Assembly (NCBI RefSeq): GCF_900188205.1
Contig: NZ_FZOH01000001.1
Location: 468,359-532,358 of the forward strand
Direction of reading: 5' to 3'
DNA from: Geodermatophilus saharensis
Lineage (GTDB): Bacteria; Actinomycetota; Actinomycetes; Mycobacteriales; Geodermatophilaceae
Length of the DNA stretch: 64,000 nucleotides
Of this stretch, positions 7,598 through 17,609 are shown piece after piece (position 1 is the stretch's first letter; each line of letters starts with the position of its first letter). A program made the translations under genes and the position numbers. The notes beneath the pieces are model-generated. The model ran no database searches, was not told where the DNA came from, and was given only the letters and a program-made list of their open reading frames with translations.

Positions 7598-9850
7598 GTG
7601 ACCGCGTCGACGTACGACGACGAGGCCCGCGCGACGGTCGTCGAGCCGGAGGACCGCCCGGCGCCGTCGGTCCCCCCGCGGGTGGGGTCCGCCCGCCGCC
7701 GCCGGGTGCCGGAGTGGCTGGTCGCGCTGGCCGTGGGCGCCGTGACGTGGCTGCTGGGCTGGATCCCGTACCTGCTCGGCGAGTTCGTCTACTACGCCGG
7801 GGACCAGTACGACCAGAACATGCCGATGTGGCACCGCTTCGGCGAGGACCTGCTGGCCGGGCGGTGGCCGGTGCCCATGGACCCGGCCGGGTGGATGGGT
7901 GGCAACAACGCCGGGGAGGCCCTGACCGGGATCTGGAACCCGGTCAACCTGGCCAACTTCGTCCTGGTCTCGTCCTTCGACGACCTCGTGCTGGCCGCCG
8001 CCGTCGTCTCGATCGAGTTCCTCGGGCTGCTCGCGATGGGGACCTTCCTGCTCGCCCGCAGCCACGGCGCGCACCGCTGGCCGGCGGCGGCGGTGGGCGT
8101 CGCCGTCCCCTTCTCCGGCTTCGCCCTGTTCTACGAGGCCGGGGGCTGGCCCTACCACCTGATGGCCTTCACCTGGGTCACCTGGTTCTGGTGGGCGGCG
8201 CACCGCCACACCCGGGGACGGCTCACCCCGCTCGTGGCCATCGCCTTCGGCGCCCTCGCCATGACGACCGGCAGCCCGTACGGCGCCTGCGGGGTCGTCG
8301 TCGTGCTCGTCGGCCTGGGGGTGGACCTGCTGGTCCGGCGCCGGTTCGGCCGGCTGGCCCACCTCGCGGTGGTGGGCCTGTGCGTCGGCGCGGTGGCGCT
8401 GCCGGTCTACCTGCCGCTGCTGGCCACCAGCGAGGTCTCCTGGCGCTCCGGGCTGGCGGCCCTGGCCAACGACACCTTCCTCGTCCCCGACCTCGGCGAC
8501 CTCGTCGCCGGCAGCTCACCGAGCTACCTGCCCTCGATGACGTACTGGGAGGGCGTCCTCGAGACCCGGCCGTCGGTCTACCTCGCGTGGTTCGTCCTGC
8601 CGCTGCTGCCGTGGCTGCGGTGGGACCGGCTGCGCCGTCGCCTGCGTCCTCTGGTGGGGACGGTGGTGACCGGGGCCGTCTTCCTGGTGCTCACGCTGGG
8701 CCCGTCCAACCTCTGGCTGTTCCGCTGGCCGATCCGCTTCGTCGACTACCTCTACCTGTCGGTGGCGGTCCTGTTCGCCGTCGCGCTGTCGGCGGGGCTG
8801 GCCACCGACGCCTGGCGCCGGCGGGCCGTCGCCAGCACCGCGATCGTCGGTGGCGGGACGTACCTGGCGTGGGCGGTGCAGCCGTCGGGGCTGGGCGGGA
8901 CCCACCTCACCGCGCTGGCGCTCGTCGCCGCCGGCACCGCCCTGGCCGTCCTCGCCCACCACCGGCGTGGCCTGCCGGCGCTGGGGGCCGTCCTGGTCGT
9001 CGGGACCGCGGCCGTCCTCGCCCTGCAGGGCGCCACGTTCCCCTACCGGGAGGACGGCGTGCTGTGGCGGGCGCCCTCCGACGTGAGCGCCATGCAGCAG
9101 GGCGCCGCCCCCTACCAGGGGACGGTGCTGCAGGTGGCCACGATGAACGGCGTCACGACCGGGCAGATGCGCCGCGGCGAGCTGCTGTTCGGCAACATGC
9201 AGCAGCTGGTCGGGCACGAGACGATCGGCAGCTACACCGGGATCGGGTTCGCCGAGTTCGGCACCGAGCTGTGCATGGGCTACCGCGGCGAGCCCTGTGC
9301 CGACGCGTGGGACCGGCTGTGGCAGCCCACCGGGGAGGGCGTCCCCGTGCCGCTGGTCGACGCGCTGCGGGTGTCCACCCTCGTCGTGCAGCGCGTCCTG
9401 GTGCCCGACATCGCCGACACCCCGCCGCCGCCCGGCTGGGCCGTCGCCGAGGTCAGCGACGTGCGCGTGGTCTGGGTGCGCGAGCAGCCGCTGACCGGCG
9501 AGGGGCGGGTGTCGTGGGCGGCACCGGGCGTCACCGTGGTCGAGGACACCGCCCGGGCCGACCGCGAGGTCGTCGGCTACCGGGCCGACGCGGCCGGGGA
9601 GGTGCTGTTCGCCCGGCTGGCCTGGCCGGGGTACGGGGCCACCGTCGACGGCCGGCCCGTCGAGGTGACCGACGGGCCGGCCGGCCTGGTCAGCGTCGAG
9701 GTCCCGGCCGGGGAGCACGAGCTCGTCCTCCGGTACGAGACCCCGGGGCTGCGGACCGGCGCCCTCGCGGCGCTCGCCGCGGGCGTCGTCGCCTCGGTGC
9801 AGGCCGTCGTCTGGTGGGCAACGGGGCGCCGGCGCCGCGGACGCCGCTGA
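7598..9850 (+). CDS. YfhO-like polytopic membrane protein, probable GT-C-type glycosyltransferase relative
   Basis: 750 residues from GTG. An Arg-rich cytoplasmic N-terminus (RRRRVPEW) is followed by about 12 hydrophobic helices between residues 40 and 480. The first extracytoplasmic loop, YYAGDQYDQNMPMWHRFGED, matches the acidic loop of YfhO/GT-C membrane proteins. A soluble extracytoplasmic domain (about residues 480-715) has typical YfhO strands (VVGYRADAAGEVLFARLAWPGYGATVDG), and a last helix precedes a basic RRRRGRR tail. YfhO of Firmicutes is needed for lipoteichoic-acid glycosylation, so a polyprenyl-sugar-dependent envelope glycosyl transfer is a reasonable inference. The nearby mannose genes fit but do not prove a mannosyl donor. 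Confidence 0.75.
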   Translation: MTASTYDDEARATVVEPEDRPAPSVPPRVGSARRRRVPEWLVALAVGAVTWLLGWIPYLLGEFVYYAGDQYDQNMPMWHRFGEDLLAGRWPVPMDPAGWMGGNNAGEALTGIWNPVNLANFVLVSSFDDLVLAAAVVSIEFLGLLAMGTFLLARSHGAHRWPAAAVGVAVPFSGFALFYEAGGWPYHLMAFTWVTWFWWAAHRHTRGRLTPLVAIAFGALAMTTGSPYGACGVVVVLVGLGVDLLVRRRFGRLAHLAVVGLCVGAVALPVYLPLLATSEVSWRSGLAALANDTFLVPDLGDLVAGSSPSYLPSMTYWEGVLETRPSVYLAWFVLPLLPWLRWDRLRRRLRPLVGTVVTGAVFLVLTLGPSNLWLFRWPIRFVDYLYLSVAVLFAVALSAGLATDAWRRRAVASTAIVGGGTYLAWAVQPSGLGGTHLTALALVAAGTALAVLAHHRRGLPALGAVLVVGTAAVLALQGATFPYREDGVLWRAPSDVSAMQQGAAPYQGTVLQVATMNGVTTGQMRRGELLFGNMQQLVGHETIGSYTGIGFAEFGTELCMGYRGEPCADAWDRLWQPTGEGVPVPLVDALRVSTLVVQRVLVPDIADTPPPPGWAVAEVSDVRVVWVREQPLTGEGRVSWAAPGVTVVEDTARADREVVGYRADAAGEVLFARLAWPGYGATVDGRPVEVTDGPAGLVSVEVPAGEHELVLRYETPGLRTGALAALAAGVVASVQAVVWWATGRRRRGRR

Positions 9851-9896
9851 CGGTCCGCCCCGGGCGTGGCGCCCACGCCGGCGGCCGGGTCCGGCC

Positions 9897-9930
9897 TAGC
9901 GTCGGGACTCCCCGCTTCCCGGGAGTCCCG
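9897..9930 (+). promoter_or_regulatory. -10 box and perfect inverted repeat at the nuclease start
   Basis: TAGCGT (9897-9902) is followed directly by CGGGACTCCC (9903-9912), an 8-bp spacer and GGGAGTCCCG (9921-9930). This is a perfect 10-bp inverted repeat whose last G is the first base of the GTG start. It spans the predicted +1 (about 9909), so it looks like a repressor operator; as RNA only part of the stem would exist. Confidence 0.5.
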
Positions 9931-10784
9931 TGCACCCGCGTTCCCGTCCCGTCCCGCGCCGCCTCCTGGTCACGGCGCTCGCCGTGGTCGTCGGCAGCGG
10001 GCTCGCCGGCTGCGACGTCGCCGACGAGCCGGCGGCGGCCCCGCCCGGCACGGAGTCCAGCGCCCTGCAGGCGCTGGACTCCGTGCCGGTGCGCGGCCGG
10101 GCGCCGCGCACCGGCTACGACCGCGACGAGTTCGGCGAGGCCTGGGCCGACACCGACCGCAACGGCTGCGACACCCGCAACGACGTCCTCGCCCGCGACC
10201 TCACCGCGGTGCAGTTCCGGCCGGGCAGCGACTGCGTCGTCGTCTCGGGCACCCTGGCCGACCCGTACTCCGGCCGCACCATCGAGTTCCGCCGCGGCGA
10301 GGGCACCAGCGAGGCGGTGCAGATCGACCACGTCGTCGCGCTGTCGGACGCCTGGCAGAAGGGCGCGCAGCAGTGGGACGACGCCCGCCGGACCGAGTTC
10401 GCCAACGACCCGCTCAACCTGCTCGCCGTCGACGGGCCGCTCAACCAGGCCAAGGGCGACTCCGACGCCGCCACCTGGCTGCCCCCGTCCCGCTCCTACC
10501 GCTGCGCCTACGTCGCCCGGCAGGTCGCGGTCAAGCTCGAGTACGGGCTGTGGATGACCGCCGCGGAGCGTGACGCGGCCGCCTCGGTGCTGGGCACCTG
10601 CCCCGACGAGCCGCTGCCCGGCGGCGCCCCGCTGCCGGCCCAGCAGACGCCGCCGCCGGCGCAGCAGCCCTATCCCGACTGCGCCGCGGTCCGCGCCGCG
10701 GGTGCCGCGCCGATCCGCGAGGGCGACCCCGGGTGGAACCCGGCCCTCGACGGCGACGGCGACGGGGTCGGCTGCGAGTCCTGA
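9930..10784 (+). CDS. Secreted HNH (DUF1524-type) nuclease lipoprotein with Excalibur domain
   Basis: 284 residues. A lipoprotein signal ([19 protein letters not shown], lipobox LAGC, lipidated Cys28) is followed by a DUF1524 nuclease core: [20 protein letters not shown], then [11 protein letters not shown] (His general base), [19 protein letters not shown] (Asn) and TWLPP. A Pro/Gln linker leads to a C-terminal Excalibur calcium-binding motif (DCAAVRAAG ... [10 protein letters not shown]). This arrangement is typical of extracellular actinobacterial nucleases for nutrient DNA. There is no Shine-Dalgarno sequence; the start is inside an inverted repeat. It stands alone as a transcription unit. 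Confidence 0.9.
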   Translation: MHPRSRPVPRRLLVTALAVVVGSGLAGCDVADEPAAAPPGTESSALQALDSVPVRGRAPRTGYDRDEFGEAWADTDRNGCDTRNDVLARDLTAVQFRPGSDCVVVSGTLADPYSGRTIEFRRGEGTSEAVQIDHVVALSDAWQKGAQQWDDARRTEFANDPLNLLAVDGPLNQAKGDSDAATWLPPSRSYRCAYVARQVAVKLEYGLWMTAAERDAAASVLGTCPDEPLPGGAPLPAQQTPPPAQQPYPDCAAVRAAGAAPIREGDPGWNPALDGDGDGVGCES

Positions 10785-10785
10785 G

Positions 10786-10803
10786 CCGCCGTCGCGCCGG
10801 CGG
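10786..10803 (+). terminator. Short hairpin after the nuclease gene
   Basis: CCGCCG (10786-10791) / CGGCGG (10798-10803), starting 1 nt after the stop codon. It abuts the TATGGT box of the next unit. Confidence 0.45.
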
Positions 10804-10932
10804 TATGGTGGACGACGGCACGAGCCCCGCCGAAGCCTCGGCATGCTCGCTCTCCCCGCCGTGCGCGGGGATCGCAGCGAACACGCATCCGACAGCACCC
10901 GGCCTCGCGACCGGGCCGATCCCTGGAGCGAC
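10804..10932 (+). promoter_or_regulatory. ahcY promoter and structured 5' leader (riboswitch-like candidate)
   Basis: TATGGT (10804-10809) predicts +1 near 10816 and a leader of about 117 nt. Visible helices: CGAGC/GCTCG (10821-10825 with 10845-10849) enclosing GCCGA/TCGGC (10829-10833 with 10838-10842); TCCCCGC/GCGGGGA (10853-10859 with 10865-10871); CCCGG/CCGGG (10898-10902 with 10911-10915). GGGATC (10868-10873) can instead pair with GATCCC (10918-10923), right before the GGAG ribosome site (10925-10928). That pairing would break the third helix, a switch-like arrangement. It does not obviously match the SAH riboswitch consensus as I recall it. Confidence 0.4.
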
Positions 10933-12402
<1,470 letters not shown>

Positions 12403-12467
12403 GGAACGGCCCCGCTGCCCCCCACCGCTCGCAGGCTCGCGGCGGGGCACTGCAGCGGGGCCGTTCC
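12403..12467 (+). repeat. Dispersed post-stop palindromic repeat, copy C (best preserved)
   Basis: GGAACGGCCCCGCTGC begins immediately after the ahcY TGA, and the element ends GCAGCGGGGCCGTTCC. The outer 16 bases at each end are perfect inverted repeats. The inner core CGCTCGCAGGCTCGCGGCG makes a second small stem. It probably doubles as the ahcY transcription terminator. Confidence 0.85.
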
Positions 12468-12526
12468 AGGACGTCACCGAGGGGCGCCGGACCGGCACGC
12501 CGGTCCGGCGCCGCCGTGATCGGCCC

Positions 12527-13255
12527 GTGACGTCGCAGAATGGTCACGTGCCTCCGACCGCAGCGAACAACGGGCCCAGTCGCGGCCGCGTCCTGGTCGT
12601 CGACGACGACGCCGCCCTCGCCGAGATGCTCGGCATCGTGCTGCGGCGGGAGGGCTACGACCCCGCCTTCGTCTCCGACGGCAACCGGGCGCTGTCGGTG
12701 TTCCAGCAGACCCGGCCCGACATCGTCCTGCTCGACCTCATGCTGCCCGGCCGCAACGGGCTGCAGATCGCCCAGGACATCCGTGCCCAGTCCACCGTCC
12801 CGATCGTCATGCTCACCGCCAAGGGCGACACCATCGACGTCGTCCAGGGCCTCGAGGCCGGCGCCGACGACTACGTGACCAAGCCGTTCAAGCCGGTCGA
12901 GCTGGTGGCCCGGGTGCGCGCGCAGCTGCGCCGCGGCGAGACCGGGCAGGCCGAGACGCTGGCCATCGGCGACGTGCAGATCGACGTCCCGGCCCACCAG
13001 GTGACCCGCGACGGCCAGGCGATCGCGCTCACCCCGCTGGAGTTCGACCTGCTGGTGGCGCTGGCCCGCAAGCCCCGCCAGGTGTTCACCCGCGAGCTGC
13101 TGCTCGAGCAGGTGTGGGGCTACCGCCACGCCGCCGACACCCGGCTGGTCAACGTCCACGTGCAGCGGCTGCGCGCCAAGATCGAGCGCGACCCCGAGAA
13201 GCCCGAGATCGTGCTGACCGTCCGCGGGGTGGGCTACAAGGCCGGCCCACCGTGA
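12527..13255 (+). CDS. mtrA: Two-component response regulator MtrA
   Basis: 242 residues, OmpR/PhoB class. The receiver domain has the acidic pocket VLVVDDD, phosphoacceptor Asp70 in IVLLDLMLPG, the MLTAKGDT switch Thr and VTKPF Lys. The C-terminal winged helix contains LTPLEFDLLVALARKPRQVF, RLVNVHVQRLRAKIE and the invariant RGVGYKAGPP tail of MtrA. It controls cell-wall, division and antibiotic-tolerance genes in actinobacteria with MtrB and LpqB encoded immediately downstream. The start could also be GTG 12548; both precede the conserved receiver domain and neither has a clear Shine-Dalgarno site. Confidence 0.95.
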   Translation: MTSQNGHVPPTAANNGPSRGRVLVVDDDAALAEMLGIVLRREGYDPAFVSDGNRALSVFQQTRPDIVLLDLMLPGRNGLQIAQDIRAQSTVPIVMLTAKGDTIDVVQGLEAGADDYVTKPFKPVELVARVRAQLRRGETGQAETLAIGDVQIDVPAHQVTRDGQAIALTPLEFDLLVALARKPRQVFTRELLLEQVWGYRHAADTRLVNVHVQRLRAKIERDPEKPEIVLTVRGVGYKAGPP

Positions 13256-13277
13256 GCCGCGCCCCGCGGGTGCGCCG

Positions 13278-15008
13278 GTGAGCACCACCGAGCGGGCCGC
13301 CTCCGCCGCGGAGGACACCGGGGACACCGGTGTCCCCGCGCCGGCCGCACCGCGCCCGGCCCGGCGGCTGCCGCGCGACCTGCCCACGCTGCGGCGCGGC
13401 GTGCGCCGGCGGGCCGGGCGGGCCCGGCGGGCCGGGCGCGCGCTGCTGGCCGCCGCGGTCTCGGCCTGGCGGTCCTCGCTGCACGTGCGCATCGGCGCGA
13501 TCACGATGGTGGTGGCCGGCACGGTCGTCGTCATCGTGAGCCTGGTGCTGTTCAGCCAGATCCGCACGCAGCTGCTCACCGTCAAGGAGCAGGCGGCCAT
13601 CGACCAGGTGCAGTCGGGCGTCTTCTACGCCCAGACCGAGGTGGTCGGCATCGCCGCCGGGGACGCGGCGAGCGTGCGGACGACGCTGGACCGCACCGTC
13701 AAGCAGCTGCTTACCCGGGGCGGGTCGGCCGGCAGCTTCGACGTCGTCATGGTCTACCGCACCGGCGACACCGAGCGGCCGCCGGCGTCCAGCCGGCCCG
13801 GGATCTACCCGGCGCTGCCCGACGGGCTGCGCGCCGACGTCCGGGACGGCGGTCAGTCCTACCAGTACTGGCCGGTCCCCAACCGGTCCGGCCAGCCCCG
13901 GCCGACGCTGCTGGTCGGGTCGCAGGTCCCCGGCGGGGCGTCGTCGGCGGGCCAGATCGAGCTGTACTACGCCTTCCCCCTCGACCAGGAGGAGGAGACG
14001 CTCTCGCTGATCCGCAGCACCGTGGCGATCAGCGGCATCGCGCTGACCCTCTTCGTCGCGGGCATCGGGGTGCTGGTCACCCGGCTGGTGGTCGACCCCG
14101 TGCGCCGCGCGGCCGGCACCGCCCAGCGGCTGGCCGAGGGGCAGCTCGAGGAACGGATGGCCGTCCGCGGCGAGGACGACCTGGCCCGGCTGGCCACCAG
14201 CTTCAACGCCATGGCCGACAGCCTGCAGCGCCAGATCACCCAGCTGGAGGGCCTGTCGCAACTGCAGCAGCGCTTCACCAGCGACGTCAGCCACGAGCTG
14301 CGCACCCCGCTGACCACGGTGCAGATGGCCGCCGACGTGCTGCACGAGTCGCGCGGGGACTTCCCGCCGCACGTCGCCCGGTCGGCGGAGCTGCTGCACG
14401 AGGAGCTCGACCGGTTCGAGCGGCTGCTGTCGGACCTGCTGGAGATCAGCCGCTACGACGCCGGGGCCGCCGTCCTCGACTGGGCGCCCACCGACCTCGG
14501 GGTCCTCGTCGGGCGGGTGACCGACGGGATGTCGGCGCTGGCCGAGCGGCACGGCTGCGAGCTGCAGGTGACCTGCCCGCCCGACCCGGTGATCGCCGAG
14601 GTCGACGCCCGCCGGGTGGAGCGCATCCTGCGCAACCTGGTGGGCAACGCCATCGAGCACGGCAGCGGCAAGCCGGTCGAGGTGACGCTGGCGGCCAACC
14701 GGACGGCGGCCGCGGTGACCGTCCGCGACCACGGCGTCGGGCTGTCCTCGGCGGAGGCGCAGCACGTCTTCGACCGGTTCTGGCGGGCCGACCCCTCCCG
14801 CGTGCGCACCGTCGGCGGCAGCGGCCTGGGCCTGTCGATCAGCCTCGAGGACGCCCGGCTGCACGGCGGCTGGCTGCAGGTGTGGGGCCAGCCCGGGCTC
14901 GGCGCGCAGTTCCGGCTCACCGTCCCGCTCAGCGCCGGCGCCGACCTGACCAGCTCCCCGCTGCCCCTGCGCCCGACGATCGTGCGGCGGCCGGCGGTGC
15001 GGCGGTGA
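13278..15008 (+). CDS. mtrB: Sensor histidine kinase MtrB
   Basis: 576 residues. An Arg-rich cytoplasmic N-terminus, a first membrane helix (ITMVVAGTVVVIVSLVLF, about residues 74-92), an extracytoplasmic sensor of about 150 residues, a second helix (AISGIALTLFVAGIGVLV), a HAMP linker (VVDPVRRAAGTAQRLAEGQL), the dimerisation H-box FTSDVSHELRTPLTT with phosphorylated His339, N-box RILRNLVGNAIEHG, and F/G boxes HVFDRFWRADPSR and GGSGLGLSIS. It phosphorylates MtrA. It starts 22 nt after mtrA and overlaps lpqB by GTGA, so the three genes form one operon. Confidence 0.95.
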   Translation: MSTTERAASAAEDTGDTGVPAPAAPRPARRLPRDLPTLRRGVRRRAGRARRAGRALLAAAVSAWRSSLHVRIGAITMVVAGTVVVIVSLVLFSQIRTQLLTVKEQAAIDQVQSGVFYAQTEVVGIAAGDAASVRTTLDRTVKQLLTRGGSAGSFDVVMVYRTGDTERPPASSRPGIYPALPDGLRADVRDGGQSYQYWPVPNRSGQPRPTLLVGSQVPGGASSAGQIELYYAFPLDQEEETLSLIRSTVAISGIALTLFVAGIGVLVTRLVVDPVRRAAGTAQRLAEGQLEERMAVRGEDDLARLATSFNAMADSLQRQITQLEGLSQLQQRFTSDVSHELRTPLTTVQMAADVLHESRGDFPPHVARSAELLHEELDRFERLLSDLLEISRYDAGAAVLDWAPTDLGVLVGRVTDGMSALAERHGCELQVTCPPDPVIAEVDARRVERILRNLVGNAIEHGSGKPVEVTLAANRTAAAVTVRDHGVGLSSAEAQHVFDRFWRADPSRVRTVGGSGLGLSISLEDARLHGGWLQVWGQPGLGAQFRLTVPLSAGADLTSSPLPLRPTIVRRPAVRR

Positions 15009-16723
15009 GACGGGGCCCGGCCGTCGTCGCCGCGCTCGTGCTGGGACTCCTCCCGGCCTGCTCCACCGTGCCCTCATCCTCGTCACCGGTGGCGATCACC
15101 GAGGCGCCGGCCCGGCCGGCCGGTGAGGTGGGCATCGAGCCGATCGGCCCGGCTCCCGACGCCCCGCCGGAGGAGATCGTGCGGGGCTTCGTCGACGCCG
15201 CGGCCAGCACCGTGCAGCGGCACCCGGTCGCCCGCGACCACCTGACCCCCGACGCCGCGGCCACCTGGTCCGACGAGACCGGTATCACCCTCGTCGGCGC
15301 CGACTACGCCACGGTCACCACCGACGCGGGCACCGTCGCCATGACCGGTGACCTGGTGGGCACCATCGACCCCCGCGGGGTGTTCACCGCGGCCTCCGGC
15401 ACCGGGGTGTTCACCCACGAGTTCGCCCTCGCCGAGGTCGGCGGGCAGTGGCGGATCAGCAACCCGCCCGAGGGCCTGGTCATGCTCGTGCCCGACTTCG
15501 AGCGGCTCTACGACGACCTCGCCGCCTACTTCGTCGACCCGACCGGGCAGCGGGTGGTGCCCGACCCGCGCTACCTGCTCGGCGGCGAGGCCCAGCCGAC
15601 GACGCTGGTGCAGCGGCTGATCGACGGCCCGTCGCCGGCCCTCGCCGCCGGCGTCGACAACGCCCTCAGCGGCGTCACGCTGACGAGGGCGGTGACCGTC
15701 TCGGGGTCCACCGTCACCGTCGACCTCGCCGGCCTCGGCGACACCCTGCCCGCGCAGCTGTCGCAGCTGTGCGCCCAGCTGGTGTGGACCCTCGACCAGC
15801 TCGACGGCGTCAGCTCCGTGGAGATCACCACCAACGGCGACCCGCTGCCGCTGGAGGGCCCGCCGGCCGTGCAGCGCACCGACGACTGGGCCGCCTTCAG
15901 CCCCGAGTCGGTCCCCGCCGACGCCGACGGGCACTACCTCGACGCCGGCCGGCTGATGACCGTCGACGCCCAGCCCGCGCCCGGTCCGGCCGGCAGCGGC
16001 GCCTACGCCCTCACCGCCGCCGCCGTGTCGGCCGACCCGCGCACCAGCGCGCTGACCGACATGGTCGGCGTCTCGGTCGGCGGCGGGACGGCGTCCCTGC
16101 TGGCCGGCCGCTACGGCCAGGACCTCGCGCCGGTGCTGTCCGCGGGCCGGCTGTCGACGCCCACCGTCGCCGCGACCCGGTCGGAGTTCTGGGTGGTCCG
16201 CGACGAGACGACCGTGGTCCGGGTGCCCGCCGGCGGCTCGCCGCAGCCGGTCAACGCCCCCACCCTCGCCGAGCGCGGCCGGGCGACGGCGCTGCAGCTC
16301 TCGCCCGACGGGGTCCGCGCCGCCGTCGTCGTCCGCAACGGCGAGACCTCGGACCTGTACGTGGGCATCGTGGTGCGCTCCGACGACGGGTCGGTCGTCC
16401 TGCGCGACCTGCGCGAGGTCGTGCCGTCGCTGGGCGCGGTGTCCGACGTCGCCTGGCGGACGGCCGGCCGGCTCATGGTGCTCGCGGCCGACGGCGGGGA
16501 GGAGGGCGTGCGGCCCTTCCTCGTCGGCGTCGACGGCTGGGGGCTGGAGGAGGTGCCCACCGCCGGCCTGCCCAGCCCGCCCACGGCCCTGGCCGCCGCG
16601 CCGGGGCAGGACCCGCTGGTGAGCGCCGGCGGCTCGGTGTGGGAGCTGTCGGGCGGCACCTGGGTGACCCTCATCCGCGGCCAGCAGCCGGTGCCCGGCA
16701 CCGAGCCGTTCTACCCCGTGTGA
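15005..16723 (+). CDS. lpqB: Lipoprotein LpqB (MtrAB accessory)
   Basis: 572 residues from a GTG overlapping the mtrB stop. The signal peptide ends in lipobox LLPAC with lipidated Cys19. The N-terminal region EEIVRGFVDAAAST ... DYATV is LpqB-specific. A GerMN domain follows (about residues 200-300: TTLVQRLIDGPSPALAAGV ... TVDLAGLGDTLPAQLSQLCAQLVWTL). The C-terminal half is a beta-propeller-like LpqB domain (ALQLSPDGVRAAVVVRNG, VSDVAWRTAGRLMVLA). In mycobacteria LpqB binds MtrB outside the membrane and tunes MtrA phosphorylation. Full length. Confidence 0.93.
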   Translation: MRRGPAVVAALVLGLLPACSTVPSSSSPVAITEAPARPAGEVGIEPIGPAPDAPPEEIVRGFVDAAASTVQRHPVARDHLTPDAAATWSDETGITLVGADYATVTTDAGTVAMTGDLVGTIDPRGVFTAASGTGVFTHEFALAEVGGQWRISNPPEGLVMLVPDFERLYDDLAAYFVDPTGQRVVPDPRYLLGGEAQPTTLVQRLIDGPSPALAAGVDNALSGVTLTRAVTVSGSTVTVDLAGLGDTLPAQLSQLCAQLVWTLDQLDGVSSVEITTNGDPLPLEGPPAVQRTDDWAAFSPESVPADADGHYLDAGRLMTVDAQPAPGPAGSGAYALTAAAVSADPRTSALTDMVGVSVGGGTASLLAGRYGQDLAPVLSAGRLSTPTVAATRSEFWVVRDETTVVRVPAGGSPQPVNAPTLAERGRATALQLSPDGVRAAVVVRNGETSDLYVGIVVRSDDGSVVLRDLREVVPSLGAVSDVAWRTAGRLMVLAADGGEEGVRPFLVGVDGWGLEEVPTAGLPSPPTALAAAPGQDPLVSAGGSVWELSGGTWVTLIRGQQPVPGTEPFYPV

Positions 16724-16796
16724 GGCCGGCGGCCGGCCCGTCCACAGATCGGCCGGTGCCCGCCCGCTCGGCGCCCGCCCGCCGCAGGGTGGGGCG

Positions 16797-17573
16797 GTGC
16801 GCGCGCTCGCGGCAGCCCTCGCCGACCTCGTCCTGCCGCGCACCTGCGCCGGCTGCGGCGTGCCCGGGCCGGTGCTGTGCCGGCGCTGCGGCGGCCTGCT
16901 GACCCGGCCGCGGGAGGCCACACCCCGGCGGGTGCCGTGGGGGATGCCCCCGACCGTGGCCGCCGGTGCCTACGCCGGGCCGGTGCGCCCGGCGGTGGTC
17001 GCCTTCAAGGAGCGCGGCCGGGCGGAGCTGGCCGGGCCGCTCGGCGCCGCGCTGGCACTCGCCGCCGGGGTGCACGCCGCGCTGCTGCCCGGCCGGCCGC
17101 TGCTGCTGGTCCCGGTGCCGCCGAGCCGGGCCGCGCTGCGGGCGCGCGGCCGCGACCACGTGCGCGAGCTCGCCGTCGCCGCGGTGGCCGAGCTGCGGGC
17201 GGCCGGCGTCGACGCCCGGCAGGCGCGCGTGCTGGCGCGCACCGGCCGGGTGCGCGACTCGGCCGGGCTCGGCGCCGCCGAGCGGCGGGCCAACCTCGCC
17301 GGGACCTTCACCGCACGGGCGGCCGCGGTGCCGCCCGGAGCGGTGCTGGTGGTCGTCGACGACGTCGTCACCAGCGGTGCGACGCTCACCCAGGCGGCCG
17401 CCGCGCTGGCCGCAGGGCGCCGCGGCGGCGACGTACCGCTGCTGGCCGCCGTGGTCGCCGCCACGCCCCGCCCGAGCCCCACGACCGGTGTCGTTCCGGC
17501 ACCGACGGGGCCGTCGAGGAGGCCACAGCGAGACCCTCTCGATCGACTGTCCGCCCCTCCGGACTGCGACTAG
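16797..17573 (+). CDS. ComF family phosphoribosyltransferase-like protein
   Basis: 258 residues from GTG. The N-terminal zinc-ribbon cysteines CAGCGVPGPVLCRRCGG are followed by the type I PRTase fold with FKERGRAELAGPLG, LLLVPVPPSRAALRARGRDH and the PRPP loop VVVDDVVTSGATL. ComF is needed for DNA uptake in naturally competent bacteria, but actinobacterial copies sit next to mtrAB-lpqB and hpf without other competence genes, so the role here is open. The last 30 residues are Pro/Arg-rich and unconserved. The hpf promoter box starts in its stop region (17571). Confidence 0.88.
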   Translation: MRALAAALADLVLPRTCAGCGVPGPVLCRRCGGLLTRPREATPRRVPWGMPPTVAAGAYAGPVRPAVVAFKERGRAELAGPLGAALALAAGVHAALLPGRPLLLVPVPPSRAALRARGRDHVRELAVAAVAELRAAGVDARQARVLARTGRVRDSAGLGAAERRANLAGTFTARAAAVPPGAVLVVVDDVVTSGATLTQAAAALAAGRRGGDVPLLAAVVAATPRPSPTTGVVPAPTGPSRRPQRDPLDRLSAPPDCD

Positions 17574-17576
17574 CGT
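17571..17576 (+). promoter_or_regulatory. -10 box for hpf
   Basis: TAGCGT overlaps the comF stop codon. Predicted +1 about 17583, giving a 27-nt leader with GGGAGG before the hpf ATG at 17610. Confidence 0.5.
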
Positions 17577-17609
17577 GGCATCGGTCACACCCGACGACCG
17601 GGAGGTCCT

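Noticed and set aside
10816-10932. Direct call of a known SAH or SAM riboswitch upstream of ahcY
   Set aside because: The conserved core sequences I remember for those classes are not visible. Recorded only as a structured-leader candidate.
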